Shown piece by piece: positions 34,091 through 42,212 of a stretch of 64,000 bases of DNA. Made by a program: the position numbers and the translations under genes. The notes under the pieces were generated by a model. The model did no database searches. It worked only from the letters and a program-made list of their open reading frames with translations, and was not told where the DNA came from. Numbering within the stretch: the first letter of the stretch is position 1; each line of letters opens with the position of its first letter. Source of the stretch: UBA8914 sp034002905. Its GTDB lineage: Bacteria; Pseudomonadota; Alphaproteobacteria; UBA9219. Location: the NCBI GenBank assembly GCA_034002905.1, contig JAVEZQ010000001.1, positions 124,001 through 188,000 of the forward strand, written 5' to 3'.

Positions 34091-35587
34091 ATGGGAATGC
34101 TGACCAACATAACCCGCCTGTGGCGCGGGGCCTTCGGATCGCTTGCGACCGGCGGCTTCGAGGCCTCGCAAGGCAACAGGCGCCTACGGACGTTTCAGCC
34201 ATCGCGGCTGCATCTCAACACGTTGCTTGTCGGCGCAGGGGCGACGATCACGGCGCGGGCGCGTTACCTCGTTCGCAACAACGGATACGCATTGAACGCG
34301 GCGGAAAGCTGGACGGGCAACGCCGTGGGCGACGGGATCAATCCGTCGAGCAAGATCGCCAACGCGCGGCTCAAAAACCGCGTCATGGATCTGTGGTTGA
34401 ACTGGACGGATTACGCCGATGCGGAAGGGCTGACCGACTTTTATGGTCTGCAACGTCGCGCCGCGCGGGAGATGTTTATCACGGGCGAGACGTTTTTTGT
34501 CTTCCGGCCCGTTTCCCCGTCGCTTGGCCTGCCTGTGCCGCTTCAATTGCAGCTTTTGCCGACAGAAATGTTGCCTTTGACCAAGAACGAGGTTCTTGCG
34601 AACGGCAACGTCATCCGGTGCGGCATCGAGTTTGACGGGAACGGGCGGCGCGTGGCGTACCATTTCCTGCGCCGTCATCCCGGCGATCTGACACAACCCG
34701 ATCTGACAAGCGAAACGGTGCGCATCCCGGCCTTAAATGTCATGCATCTGATGGATGCGGCAGATGCTGGCCAGTTGCGCGGCGTCTCGCGTCTGGCTCC
34801 CGCTATCGTGAAGCTGTTTCTTCTTGATCAATACGATGACGCGGAACTCGACCGCAAGAAGGTCGCGGCCATGTACGCGCTCTTCATCACGACGCCTGCG
34901 CCGAACGAACCGTTCGATACGGCGGAGCAGGAAGACGAAAACGGCGAACGCGTCATGGACGTGCAGCCCGGCCAAGTCACAATGCTGGAACCCGGCGAAG
35001 AGGTTCAAACCTCGTCGCCTGCCGATGTCGGTCAGACCTACGAGCCGTTTCAGTACCGCACGATCCTGCAAATCTCGGCAGCGACGGGCGTGCCTTACGC
35101 CTATGTCTCCGGCGACATGCTGAAAGCGAACTATTCAAACTCCCGCATGGCTCTGCTCGAGTTTCGTCGGCGCGTCGGTGCTTGGCAGCACTCAGTCATG
35201 GTCTGGCAGTTGTGCCGTCGCGTTTGGGAACGCTGGATGGATATGGCCGTTTTGTCGGGCGCGCTGACGATCCGCAACTTTGAGGCCAAACGTGCGGAAT
35301 ATTTGGGTTGCGACTGGTTGCCGCCCAAATGGGACTGGGTTGATCCGCTCAAGGATGCCAATGCCGAAATCGCGCAGATCAACGCAGGGCTCAAAAGCCG
35401 GACGCAGGCCATCGCCGAGCGCGGCTACGACATCGCGCAGGTCAACGCCGAGATCGCTGCGGAGCGGCAGCAGGAAGTGCAGCTGGGGATTTCGTTTCAG
35501 GAAACGAAGGCTTCGCCCGCGCCGCCGCCCGATGCGCCTCAGGACGAGCAAAACAATCAACCCATTGAGGAACAGCAAACGACATGA
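34091..35587 (+). CDS. Portal protein (lambda gpB family)
   Basis: The portal is the dodecameric ring at the head vertex through which DNA passes. The 498-residue sequence has lambda-portal marks: ARARYLVRNNGYALNAAESWTGNAVGDGINPS, the LPTEMLPL and VMHLMDAADAGQLRGVSRL blocks, and LEFRRRVGAWQHSVM in the stem region. The C-terminal 60 residues are Pro/Gln-rich. It overlaps the S49 protease start by four bases. Confidence 0.93.
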   Translation: MGMLTNITRLWRGAFGSLATGGFEASQGNRRLRTFQPSRLHLNTLLVGAGATITARARYLVRNNGYALNAAESWTGNAVGDGINPSSKIANARLKNRVMDLWLNWTDYADAEGLTDFYGLQRRAAREMFITGETFFVFRPVSPSLGLPVPLQLQLLPTEMLPLTKNEVLANGNVIRCGIEFDGNGRRVAYHFLRRHPGDLTQPDLTSETVRIPALNVMHLMDAADAGQLRGVSRLAPAIVKLFLLDQYDDAELDRKKVAAMYALFITTPAPNEPFDTAEQEDENGERVMDVQPGQVTMLEPGEEVQTSSPADVGQTYEPFQYRTILQISAATGVPYAYVSGDMLKANYSNSRMALLEFRRRVGAWQHSVMVWQLCRRVWERWMDMAVLSGALTIRNFEAKRAEYLGCDWLPPKWDWVDPLKDANAEIAQINAGLKSRTQAIAERGYDIAQVNAEIAAERQQEVQLGISFQETKASPAPPPDAPQDEQNNQPIEEQQTT

Positions 35588-36897
35588 TGAACGATCTTCC
35601 GCATATTGCCGCCCGCGTGTTTGGCGCGCCGTTGATGCTGGCACGGCCCAAACTCGACGTGCTTCTTTCCGTCCTCGGCCCGCGCCTGACGGGAGCTGGC
35701 GGCGAGACCCTGACGCTGGGCGGCGACAATGCGCCCGGCGACGACGAGGATTTGCAGATCACGCCCGAAGGCGTGGCCGTTGTTCCGGTCTTTGGCACGC
35801 TTGTCACACGCTCCAGTTACCTTGCGGCTCTCAGCGGTCTGACCAGCTATGCGGAAGTCGGGCAGAACATCGAAAGCGCCTTTGCCGATCCGTCCGCCCG
35901 AGCTGTTTTGCTCGAGATCGACTCCCCCGGCGGCGAAGTCGGCGGTCTTTTCGATCTTTGCGACAAGATCGCGGCGCTTAAGGCGCAATATGGCAAGCCG
36001 CTCTGGGCGTTGGCCCATGAGGGCGCGTTGTCGGCGGCCTATGCCATCGCCTCAAACGCCGACAAGATCGTTCTGACGCAAACGGCGGAAGTCGGCTCCA
36101 TCGGCGTTGTCGCCGTCCATGTCGATGAAAGCGGCGCGGACGAACAAGCCGGTCTTGCTTGGAACTTCATCTATGCGGGCGGGCGCAAGGTGGACGGAAA
36201 TCCGCACGAGCCTTTAGCTGACCGCGCGCGCGAGGAAATCCAGGCTGATGTCGATGGGCTTTATGCCGCCTTCGTCGCTCTTGTCTCGAAAAATCGCGGC
36301 CTTCAGGCCGAAACCGTTCGCGGCACCGAAGCGGGCGTCTATCGCGGCGCGTCCGCGCTTGATGTCCGGCTTGCCGATGCCGTGATGAGCCGTGAGGCGG
36401 CGCTTGCCGCCTTGGGGTCTTCCGTCAACCCAACATTCTCCTCATTCACAACAAACCGAAAGGACAAGCTGATGACTACCGAAGCCCCGAAAATCGAAGC
36501 GCAAACGCAGGTCGAAACGCCGCAACCCGAGCAGCCGCCCGCCGCTCCGGCAACGGATCCTGCGCCTACGCCGCCGCAACCTGCAGCCGAACCGGCCCCC
36601 GAAACGGCGGATCAAGCCGCGATTGAGGCGAAAGTCACGCAAAAAGTGCGCGAAAGCTACGCCGAAATGGCCCAAATCGCCGCGCAGGCCGCAAGAGTGG
36701 GCGTAACGCTTGACGTAGCCGAGGCGATGGCGAAAGGACTGAAACCCGATGCCATGCGACGCGCCGTTCTCGACGAGCTGGCCGCACGTTCGAACGCGAC
36801 CGGCGTCGTCGCAGCGGCGACGGCCCCCACGGCCACGTCTGCCGACAGCCCCATCGTCCGCCGCGCCCGTGCGGCAGCCGAGAAGTCCAAAGCGTAA
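35584..36897 (+). CDS. Prohead protease of the S49 family with C-terminal scaffold
   Basis: Lambda gpC-like: a SppA-type serine protease followed in the same frame by a scaffold. The protease part (about 60-280) contains VLLEIDSPGGEVGGLFDLCD, the nucleophile Ser in HEGALSAAYAIASNADKI, GSIGVVAVH and the lysine-bearing AGGRKVDGNPHEPL. After residue 296 the sequence becomes Pro/Ala/Glu-rich and helical, as in scaffolding proteins. The full protein is 437 residues. An internal start (next entry) probably makes the scaffold separately, in the manner of lambda C and Nu3. Confidence 0.92.
   Translation: MMNDLPHIAARVFGAPLMLARPKLDVLLSVLGPRLTGAGGETLTLGGDNAPGDDEDLQITPEGVAVVPVFGTLVTRSSYLAALSGLTSYAEVGQNIESAFADPSARAVLLEIDSPGGEVGGLFDLCDKIAALKAQYGKPLWALAHEGALSAAYAIASNADKIVLTQTAEVGSIGVVAVHVDESGADEQAGLAWNFIYAGGRKVDGNPHEPLADRAREEIQADVDGLYAAFVALVSKNRGLQAETVRGTEAGVYRGASALDVRLADAVMSREAALAALGSSVNPTFSSFTTNRKDKLMTTEAPKIEAQTQVETPQPEQPPAAPATDPAPTPPQPAAEPAPETADQAAIEAKVTQKVRESYAEMAQIAAQAARVGVTLDVAEAMAKGLKPDAMRRAVLDELAARSNATGVVAAATAPTATSADSPIVRRARAAAEKSKA
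36472..36897 (+). CDS. Nested scaffold protein (Nu3-like) from an internal start
   Basis: An in-frame ATG at 36472 is preceded by GAAAGGA (36458-36464), a good ribosome site seven bases away. The resulting 141-residue protein is exactly the low-complexity and helical C-terminal part of the protease (MTTEAPKIEAQTQVETPQPE, then a long helix IEAKVTQKVRESYAEMAQIAAQ). This reproduces the lambda C/Nu3 arrangement, where the scaffold is made in excess from an internal start and then degraded. Evidence is positional and by the ribosome site. Confidence 0.65.
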   Translation: MTTEAPKIEAQTQVETPQPEQPPAAPATDPAPTPPQPAAEPAPETADQAAIEAKVTQKVRESYAEMAQIAAQAARVGVTLDVAEAMAKGLKPDAMRRAVLDELAARSNATGVVAAATAPTATSADSPIVRRARAAAEKSKA

Positions 36898-36930
36898 CCC
36901 TAACCATCAAACCTGAAGGAGAAACCCACC

Positions 36931-37320
36931 ATGACTGCATTAACGCAAAATCCTACGCTTGGCGATCTCGTGAAATACGAGCTTGAACCGCGCTATAGCC
37001 GCGAGTTTGTGACTCTCAAATCCGGCGCTTCCTATGTCCTCGGCACGGTGCTGGGCAAGATCACGGCCTCCGGCAAATATCGCGCTTCGCCTGTAGCCGA
37101 AGTCGTGGGCGACGAAGGCGCGGAAAACGCCTGCGCCGTTCTGCTGGAGATCGTTGACGCGACAGCGGCAGATGCCGTCGGTCTCGTCGCGGTTCGCGGC
37201 CCCGTCATTCTGTCGAAAGATCGTCTGGCTTATGACGCCAGCGTCGATCTGGCGGCGGAAAAAGCGGCCAAGATCGTCCAGCTTGCAAGCCACGGCCTTG
37301 TCGTCCGCGACACGGCTTAA
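36931..37320 (+). CDS. Head decoration protein (gpD-like)
   Basis: The 129-residue protein matches phage decoration proteins: an N-terminal strand LGDLVKYELEPRYSREFVTLKSGASYVLGTVLGKITASGKY in pieces, VLLEIVDATAADAVGLVAVRGPVILS, and a terminal helix. It stabilises the expanded capsid on its surface. It is preceded by AAGGAGAAACCCACC and followed by a terminator-like hairpin before the capsid gene. Confidence 0.9.
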   Translation: MTALTQNPTLGDLVKYELEPRYSREFVTLKSGASYVLGTVLGKITASGKYRASPVAEVVGDEGAENACAVLLEIVDATAADAVGLVAVRGPVILSKDRLAYDASVDLAAEKAAKIVQLASHGLVVRDTA

Positions 37321-37346
37321 ACCAAAGCCAAAAACTCGACCACCTC

Positions 37347-37370
37347 AAGCCGCCTTTTAGGCGGTTTTTT
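37347..37370 (+). terminator. Hairpin with T-run between decoration and capsid genes
   Basis: AAGCCGCC (37347-37354), loop TTTTA, then GGCGG and TTTTTT (37360-37370). It is a compact GC hairpin followed by six T, typical of an intrinsic terminator; partial read-through would set the ratio of decoration to capsid transcripts. Confidence 0.8.
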
Positions 37371-37395
37371 CATGTCTAACCTTCCGGAGAAACTT

Positions 37396-38415
37396 ATGAC
37401 TGTCATCATCAATCCCTTTGACGCAGGTGGCTATTCGCTTGCGGAAATGACGCAGGCCATCAACATCCTGCCGAACATCTACACGCGCCTCGGCCAGATG
37501 GGCTTGTTTCGGTTCGAAGGCATCACACAGCGTTCCGTCCTGATCGAACAGGCTGAAGGCGTGTTGAACCTTTTGCCGACCGTGCCTTTGGGCGGGCCTT
37601 CGACCGTCGCCAACCGCGACAGCCGGTCGATGCGCTCGTTCACCGTGCCGTGGATCCCGCACGACGACAATATCACGCCGCAGGACATCCAAGGCGTGCG
37701 CGGGTTCGGCAGCGCGGATAGCAGCGATCCGCTTGCCGTTCTGATGGAACGCAAGCTGACCCGCATGCGCGCCAAGCACGCCCAGACCCGCGAGTTCATG
37801 GAAATTAATGCGCTTCGCGGCACGGTGCGGGATGGCGCAGGCACGACGCTCTACAACTACTTCACGGAGTTCGGCCTTACGCGCCTGTCCGTTGATTTCG
37901 ATTTCGGCGACGACAGCTCGGATATTCAAGCGATCATCCGCGATGTTTTGCGCAAGATCGAAACAGAGTTGAAGGGCGAGAGCATGAGTTCCGTTCTCGC
38001 GCTTGTCTCGCCGGAGTTCTTCGATAAGCTGATTTCCCACCCGAAGGTCGTGGAAGCCTACAAGTTCTACGCCTCGGGCATGCAGCCTCTGCGCGAAGAC
38101 GCCCGTCGCCGCTTCCCGTTCGGTGGCATCGTGTTCGAGGAATACTCGGCCACGGTCACGCTGTCGACCGGCGCGACGGAAACGCTCGTTCCAGCAAGCG
38201 AAGGCATTGCGTTCCCCTTGGGCACGCTCGATACCTTCGTGACCTACGGCGCGCCTGCCAACCTTATCGAGACGGTCAATACCATCGGTCTGCCGATCTA
38301 TGCCCGTCAGTTGGCGCGTCCGGACGGCGGGGCCATCGAGATCCGCACGGAATCCTCGATCCTGCCGATCAACAAGCGGCCCCGCCTCGCGGTGCAGCTG
38401 ATGAGCAGCACGTAA
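37396..38415 (+). CDS. Major capsid protein (lambda gpE family)
   Basis: The 339-residue product belongs to the gpE family of HK97-fold capsids: NPFDAGGYSLAEMTQAINILPNIYTRLGQMGLF, RSMRSFTVPWIPHDDNITPQDIQGVRGFGS, and FDFGDDSSDIQAIIRDVLRKIE in pieces, and a C-terminal FVTYGAPANLIETVNTIGLPIYAR. I chose the ATG at 37396, preceded by CCGGAGAAACTT, over an upstream ATG at 37372 that lies at the end of the terminator. Confidence 0.94.
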   Translation: MTVIINPFDAGGYSLAEMTQAINILPNIYTRLGQMGLFRFEGITQRSVLIEQAEGVLNLLPTVPLGGPSTVANRDSRSMRSFTVPWIPHDDNITPQDIQGVRGFGSADSSDPLAVLMERKLTRMRAKHAQTREFMEINALRGTVRDGAGTTLYNYFTEFGLTRLSVDFDFGDDSSDIQAIIRDVLRKIETELKGESMSSVLALVSPEFFDKLISHPKVVEAYKFYASGMQPLREDARRRFPFGGIVFEEYSATVTLSTGATETLVPASEGIAFPLGTLDTFVTYGAPANLIETVNTIGLPIYARQLARPDGGAIEIRTESSILPINKRPRLAVQLMSST

Positions 38416-38418
38416 GCA

Positions 38419-38736
38419 ATGGAAGACGCTTTCTCGGCGGCGATGAACGATCTGTTTGCGGATCCGAACATCGCCGCCGATGCGGTCTATCTTCCGCAGG
38501 CAGGCGGAGCCGGATCGGATGTGCGTGTGATCCTGAAACGACCAGACGAAGTCGCGTCTTTTGGCGAGTCTCGGATCGCCTCCGAAACGCTAACGCTTCT
38601 CGTGCGCGTGGCGGAAATACAGGACCCCGAAGAGGACGATCAATTCCTGATCGGGGGCCGGAATTATGTCGTGCAGGGCGAGCCAATAGCCGATGCCTTG
38701 CGCTTGGTCTGGACATTGAACACGAGGCCAGCATGA
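38419..38736 (+). CDS. Head-tail attachment protein (gpFII-like)
   Basis: A 105-residue protein of the size and place of lambda gpFII, which forms the joint for the tail. It starts with a helix (EDAFSAAMNDLFADPNIAADAVYL) and continues as a beta-barrel (VRVILKRPDEVASFG, LTLLVRVAEIQDPEEDDQFLIGGRNYVVQGEP). Its stop overlaps the next start by four bases. Confidence 0.75.
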   Translation: MEDAFSAAMNDLFADPNIAADAVYLPQAGGAGSDVRVILKRPDEVASFGESRIASETLTLLVRVAEIQDPEEDDQFLIGGRNYVVQGEPIADALRLVWTLNTRPA

Positions 38737-39389
38737 GCCTACGTCTCGCCGCCGCGCTGCAGGGCAGCCTGACCAAAATCATGGCGCAGGAAACGAAGGC
38801 GGCAGAACAAGCCGTTACGCTTGGCGTTCGTGCAGCCACGGATGGCCTCAAACTGGAGTTGCGCGGCCAAGTCACTAGCGCAGGTCTCGGCCAGCGTTTG
38901 GCGAATACATGGCGCGGCATGGTGTTCCCGCAGGGACAGGCCAGTATCAATGCGGCGGGCTTTGTGTTCAGCAAAGCTCCAAACATCATCAGCGTCTATG
39001 CGCATGGCGCCTTATTGCGTTCGACGAAAGGCCTGTTTCTGGCTGTTCCGATGCCTGCTGCTGGCAAGTACGCAATGGGCAAGAAGATCACGCCAGCAAC
39101 ATGGGAACAGATTCACGGGCAACGGCTCCGGTTCATTTATCGGCGGGGAACCGTTTCCTTGCTGGTTGCCGACAACATGCGCGCACGGACAGGCAAGCGC
39201 GGCGGCTTCGCACACGCCAGCGCAACAGCCATGCGGACAGGTCGCGGCCTTACCACGGCGATCATGTTCGTGCTTGTCCCCCAACTCACGGTCAAAAAAC
39301 GCTTCGACATCGAAAGCGCCGAAAAGAAATGGAACGACGCCTTGCCGCGCTTTGTCGTCCAAAACTGGCAGGAGATTACAGAGAAATAG
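38733..39389 (+). CDS. DUF6441-family minor tail/neck protein
   Basis: The 218-residue protein shows the DUF6441 pattern: AVTLGVRAATDGLKLELRGQVTSAGLGQRLANTWRG, FVFSKAPNIISVYAHGALLRS, GLFLAVPMPAAGKYAMG, and GQRLRFIYRRGTVSLLVAD, all in separate blocks. In alphaproteobacterial phages this gene sits between the head-tail joint and the tail terminator, which fits a minor tail protein like lambda gpZ. The exact role is unknown. Confidence 0.85.
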   Translation: MSLRLAAALQGSLTKIMAQETKAAEQAVTLGVRAATDGLKLELRGQVTSAGLGQRLANTWRGMVFPQGQASINAAGFVFSKAPNIISVYAHGALLRSTKGLFLAVPMPAAGKYAMGKKITPATWEQIHGQRLRFIYRRGTVSLLVADNMRARTGKRGGFAHASATAMRTGRGLTTAIMFVLVPQLTVKKRFDIESAEKKWNDALPRFVVQNWQEITEK

Positions 39390-39390
39390 G

Positions 39391-39888
39391 CTATGCGAAC
39401 ATTTCTTCGGCCCGCGAAGCAAACTCGCGCATTTTCTCTTGGCTCCAGCGGCAACGCCAGAGGTCATTGCGATCAATGACCGTGCAGCCAAGTTTTTTGT
39501 AAAACTCCAGCGCAGAAAGGTTGTCCTTGCGGACACCGATCCCTATCGTTCCGCCTTTGTCGAAGGCGTCCAAAACTACCTCCAGAACAAGTTTGACTGC
39601 CACAAGCTGTCCTCTGAATTCGGGCTCAACGTAGAGATTTTGCAGCTCGAAATAACGTGTGACCGATTGACAGGCATAGAGCCTGTGCCAACCAACGAAA
39701 CCGATATCCTTGCCATCAATCGAGGCTAGAGCCGCCGAAAACCAGTCTTTGTCGGCCATGAGCTTCTGCGGGTCTGGGCGTAAATCTTCGTTGTGATGGC
39801 GAGCAAGCTTCTCTGCCAAGGCCGACATAGACTCGCAGTCGGCAAGGGATGAAACCTTGCGAATATGAATGTTTTCTTTGGCAACCAT
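39391..39888 (-). CDS. GNAT-family N-acetyltransferase cargo gene
   Basis: The 165-residue protein is read against the late operon, filling the gap between DUF6441 and the tail terminator. It has the GNAT fold: YFELQNLYVEPEFRGQLVAVKLVLEVVL contains the acetyl-CoA pyrophosphate loop, here R-G-Q-L-V in place of the usual R/Q-x-x-G-x-G/A, and NLSALEFYKKLGCTVI is the typical C-terminal segment. I start it at 39888 (MVAKENIHIRK), with AAGGA eight bases before, rather than at a further upstream start. Substrate is unknown; drug or small-molecule acetylation is possible. Confidence 0.85.
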   Translation of the reverse strand: MVAKENIHIRKVSSLADCESMSALAEKLARHHNEDLRPDPQKLMADKDWFSAALASIDGKDIGFVGWHRLYACQSVTRYFELQNLYVEPEFRGQLVAVKLVLEVVLDAFDKGGTIGIGVRKDNLSALEFYKKLGCTVIDRNDLWRCRWSQEKMREFASRAEEMFA

Positions 39889-39924
39889 GAACCAATTCCT
39901 TGAAACGTAACGGAAAGACACCTC

Positions 39925-40356
39925 ATGCTGACACAACGGGAAATGGTTCTGCAAGCCTTGTTTGAAACCCTTCAGGCCGTCCCCGGCCCACGGGTTTTGC
40001 GCAACGAAGTCTTACCTGAAAAAGTTCCGACAGGCGGTTTGCTCATCCTGCGCGATGGCGACCCCGGCGAGCCCGAGACGATCCTTTCGCCGCTTTCCTA
40101 TTACTGGCAGCACCTCGCATCGTTGGAGGTCTTTGTTCAGGCGGGCACCTCGACGGAGCGCGGCCAGATGATGGACGCGCTTTTTCAGAAAATAGCTATC
40201 GCACTGATCGCCGATCAAACGCTTGGTGGCCTGTGTGATCGCGTAACGCCTCACGCTGCCGACACAAGCTCGGTCGTGATCGAAGGCGCAGCAAACATCA
40301 AGGCGGCCATCGTGCCGATTGAGCTGATTTACACCACCGACAGCCAATTGGGCTGA
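39925..40356 (+). CDS. Tail terminator/completion protein
   Basis: The 143-residue protein lies just before the tail tube gene, where lambda gpU sits. It starts LTQREMVLQALFETLQAVPGPRVLRN and has SYYWQHLASLEVFVQAG and AAIVPIELIYTT, a pattern common to alphaproteobacterial phage proteins that are often misnamed acyl-CoA transferases in databases. A tail-end role is inferred from position and size. Confidence 0.7.
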   Translation: MLTQREMVLQALFETLQAVPGPRVLRNEVLPEKVPTGGLLILRDGDPGEPETILSPLSYYWQHLASLEVFVQAGTSTERGQMMDALFQKIAIALIADQTLGGLCDRVTPHAADTSSVVIEGAANIKAAIVPIELIYTTDSQLG

Positions 40357-40386
40357 ACCCTTTCATCACATAACTGGAGGATCATC

Positions 40387-41328
40387 ATGGCACGTGCCTA
40401 TGGCGCGAACGCGCAGCTATTGGGTAAAATCGAGACAGTTTACGGCAGCCCTCCAAGCGGGAACTTCGTTCGGTTTCCGTTTATCTCCTCCGCGCTGGGG
40501 TCGGAACAAGGCCTGATCGCCTCCGATCTTTTGGGCCAAGGCCGCGACCCCGCGCAGCCGATGCGCGACGTGATCAACGTCGAGGGCGACGTGGTCGTGC
40601 CTGTCGATTTGCGCAATTTCGGGCATTGGCTGAAAGCCCTGCTCGGTGCGCCGACGACCAGCGGCACGGGGCCGTATGTTCATGCTTATGGGTCTGGGCT
40701 TGCCACGCTTCCAAGCATGTCCTTGGAAATTGGCATGCCGGAGGCTTCGGCGTTCTTTATGAACATGGGCGTTCGCGCCAACTCGATGCAGATCACGTTC
40801 TCGCGTTCGGGCGGTGCCAGCGCCATCATCAACTGCATCGCGCAAGGAGAAAGCCGAGCTTCGGCCAGCGCAGGCGGCACGCCGAGCGAGCTTGCCATGA
40901 CGCGCTTCAACCAGTTCCAAGGCGCTGTTAAAAAAGACGGCGTGCAATTGGGCAACGTCACGGGCGCTCAACTGACTTACACGAACAACCTCGAAAAGAT
41001 CGAGACGATCCGCGATGACGGCAAGATCGATGGAGCCGATCCGACCATTGCCGGACTGACCGGCTCCATCGATGTGCGTTTTGCCGACACGTCACTGATC
41101 GACGCGGCGACAAACAACACGCCTGTGGAATTGACCTTCGGCTACACCATCGACGCCGACCGCTCGATCCTGTTCACGGCGCACGAGGTTTATCTGCCCA
41201 AGCCAAAACTCTCCATCACCGGCCCCAGCGGCGTGCAAGCCAGCTTCAATTGGCAGGCCGCCAAAAACACCACGGCTGGCAAAATGCTGACCGTCACGCT
41301 TACCAACGACATTGAGGAGTATGTCTAA
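40387..41328 (+). CDS. Major tail tube protein
   Basis: The 313-residue protein is a siphophage tail tube subunit. It has beta-rich segments such as VVPVDLRNFGHWLKALLGAPTTSGTGPYVHAYG, PSMSLEIGMPEASAFFMNMGVRANSMQITF and ELTFGYTIDADRSILFTAHEVYL. It is preceded by a strong CTGGAGG site and followed at once by the chaperone gene, the canonical order. The length allows an extra surface Ig-like domain. Confidence 0.88.
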   Translation: MARAYGANAQLLGKIETVYGSPPSGNFVRFPFISSALGSEQGLIASDLLGQGRDPAQPMRDVINVEGDVVVPVDLRNFGHWLKALLGAPTTSGTGPYVHAYGSGLATLPSMSLEIGMPEASAFFMNMGVRANSMQITFSRSGGASAIINCIAQGESRASASAGGTPSELAMTRFNQFQGAVKKDGVQLGNVTGAQLTYTNNLEKIETIRDDGKIDGADPTIAGLTGSIDVRFADTSLIDAATNNTPVELTFGYTIDADRSILFTAHEVYLPKPKLSITGPSGVQASFNWQAAKNTTAGKMLTVTLTNDIEEYV

Positions 41329-41676
41329 ATGATCCGTCTTAAATTGAAGCGCGAGCCGTATTGGCTCGACCTTGGCCACGGTGTGCGTGTGCATGTCCGG
41401 ACAGCAACGACCGCGCTGGTCATGGCCGCGCGTGTCACGGCCTTGAAGGAAGCGGTCGCGGATACCGATGCCGGAACCCGCAGCGCAGCGCTTATCAAAA
41501 AGCTGGCTGAACTTGCGATCATCGCGTGGGAAGGCATCGGCGATAGCGAAGATAATCCTGCCGAGGTCACGCCCGAAGCGGTTTCCGCCTTGATGGATCT
41601 GTGGCCCATCGCTGACGCTTTCGAGCGGCTTTATCTCGGTCCAACGCTCATTCTGGAACAGGAAAAAAACGGTTAG
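41329..41676 (+). CDS. Tail assembly chaperone, short form (gpG-like)
   Basis: The 115-residue product follows the tube gene without gap (ATG next to TAA). It has an N-terminal beta part (LKLKREPYWLDLGHGVRVHVRTAT) and a helical part (TRSAALIKKLAELAIIAWEGI). It occupies the place of lambda gpG and ends just after a slippery A-AAA-AAC, so about this length is made by normal termination. The chaperone binds the tape measure and recruits tube subunits. Confidence 0.8.
   Translation: MIRLKLKREPYWLDLGHGVRVHVRTATTALVMAARVTALKEAVADTDAGTRSAALIKKLAELAIIAWEGIGDSEDNPAEVTPEAVSALMDLWPIADAFERLYLGPTLILEQEKNG
41664..41670 (+). promoter_or_regulatory. Programmed -1 frameshift site
   Basis: The heptamer A-AAA-AAC sits in the zero frame of the chaperone gene, six bases (GGT TAG) before and including its stop at 41674-41676. 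A shift back by one base leads into a frame open up to 42026. GC-rich sequence (GGCCCGCTG, GGCGGCGGGCC) follows about 8-40 bases on and could form a stimulatory structure. Confidence 0.8.
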
Positions 41677-42026
41677 AGGCCCGCTGTAAATGGCACTTCG
41701 GCGGCGGGCCGGAATACTGCGCCTCCTGCGCGGATGCGGGACTTCCGTGCAGCAAGGGCGAACCCAACAAGGACGGCGAGCTATGCCCCTATTGTGCAAA
41801 CGAGCCGCAAACAATGGAAGGCTGGGAGGCATGGGACGTCGCGCTTCGGTGTGCCGGACAACTTCGCACGGCGCAGCTTGCCGTCATCGGCATCGACATG
41901 AACGCCGCATTAAAGATTGCCGAAACGCTGGGTCACGAAGTGGCGGCGGTCGCCGATCTTCTTCCCGCCTGTGAGTCCGGCATGGTTTCGGCGATCAACG
42001 CAAAAGTTAATGAGGGCTTAAAGTGA
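41664..42026 (+). CDS. Chaperone extension (gpGT-like T domain) reached by frameshift
   Basis: After a -1 shift at A-AAA-AAC the reading continues KKRLEARCKWHFGGGPEY, then CASC, LPCSKGE and CPYC, and joins MEGWEAWDVALRCAGQLRTA before stopping at 42026. The fused product would be about 232 residues. Nothing precedes this frame that could start it other than an ATG at 41814, which lacks a good ribosome site. The two CxxC pairs (CASC and CPYC) suggest a zinc-binding knuckle. In lambda the corresponding T domain binds the tail tube, and the G part binds the tape measure. Confidence 0.8.
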   Translation, partial: KKRLEARCKWHFGGGPEYCASCADAGLPCSKGEPNKDGELCPYCANEPQTMEGWEAWDVALRCAGQLRTAQLAVIGIDMNAALKIAETLGHEVAAVADLLPACESGMVSAINAKVNEGLK

Positions 42027-42035
42027 GCGTTAACC

Positions 42036-42064
42036 TTGAATCCCGCGCATTCGCTGTGTATAAT
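42036..42064 (+). promoter_or_regulatory. Sigma70-type promoter for the ABC-F gene
   Basis: TTGAAT (42036-42041) and TATAAT (42059-42064) are separated by exactly 17 bases, a near-consensus housekeeping promoter. It lies right after the chaperone stop and would drive the ABC-F gene from the prophage without late-phage activation. Confidence 0.75.
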
Positions 42065-42101
42065 GCGCCCCACGATCAACCCTTAACTTCAGGAGGCCAA
42101 T

Positions 42102-42212
42102 ATGACTGTAAAGCGGCAGCATGTGACACGCGGCCCCTGTTTTGCCCTGCGCCTTTGTGCGCAGGGCTGGGTGAATAGTGATCTAAACCTGATCCTCTCC
42201 AGCTTGTCCTGA
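42102..42212 (+). CDS. Leader peptide of the ABC-F gene
   Basis: A 36-codon frame begins with ATG at 42102 after a near-perfect AGGAGG (42091-42096). It encodes MTVKRQHVTRGPCFALRLCA and then QGWVNSDLNLILSSLS before the TGA at 42210-42212. Codons 11-22 run through a 9-bp hairpin. This is the layout of ribosome-stalling leaders that induce ABC-F and other antibiotic-resistance genes. The peptide is not a known leader. Confidence 0.55.
   Translation: MTVKRQHVTRGPCFALRLCAQGWVNSDLNLILSSLS

Noticed and set aside
34184..34696. Long minus-strand frames in the portal region
   Set aside because: They mirror the portal gene and contain no recognisable domain; this is common in GC-rich phage genes.
41814..42026. 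Independent small gene starting at 41814
   Set aside because: The frame is open upstream to the slippery A-AAA-AAC site and lacks a good ribosome site at 41814, so the frameshift explanation is better.
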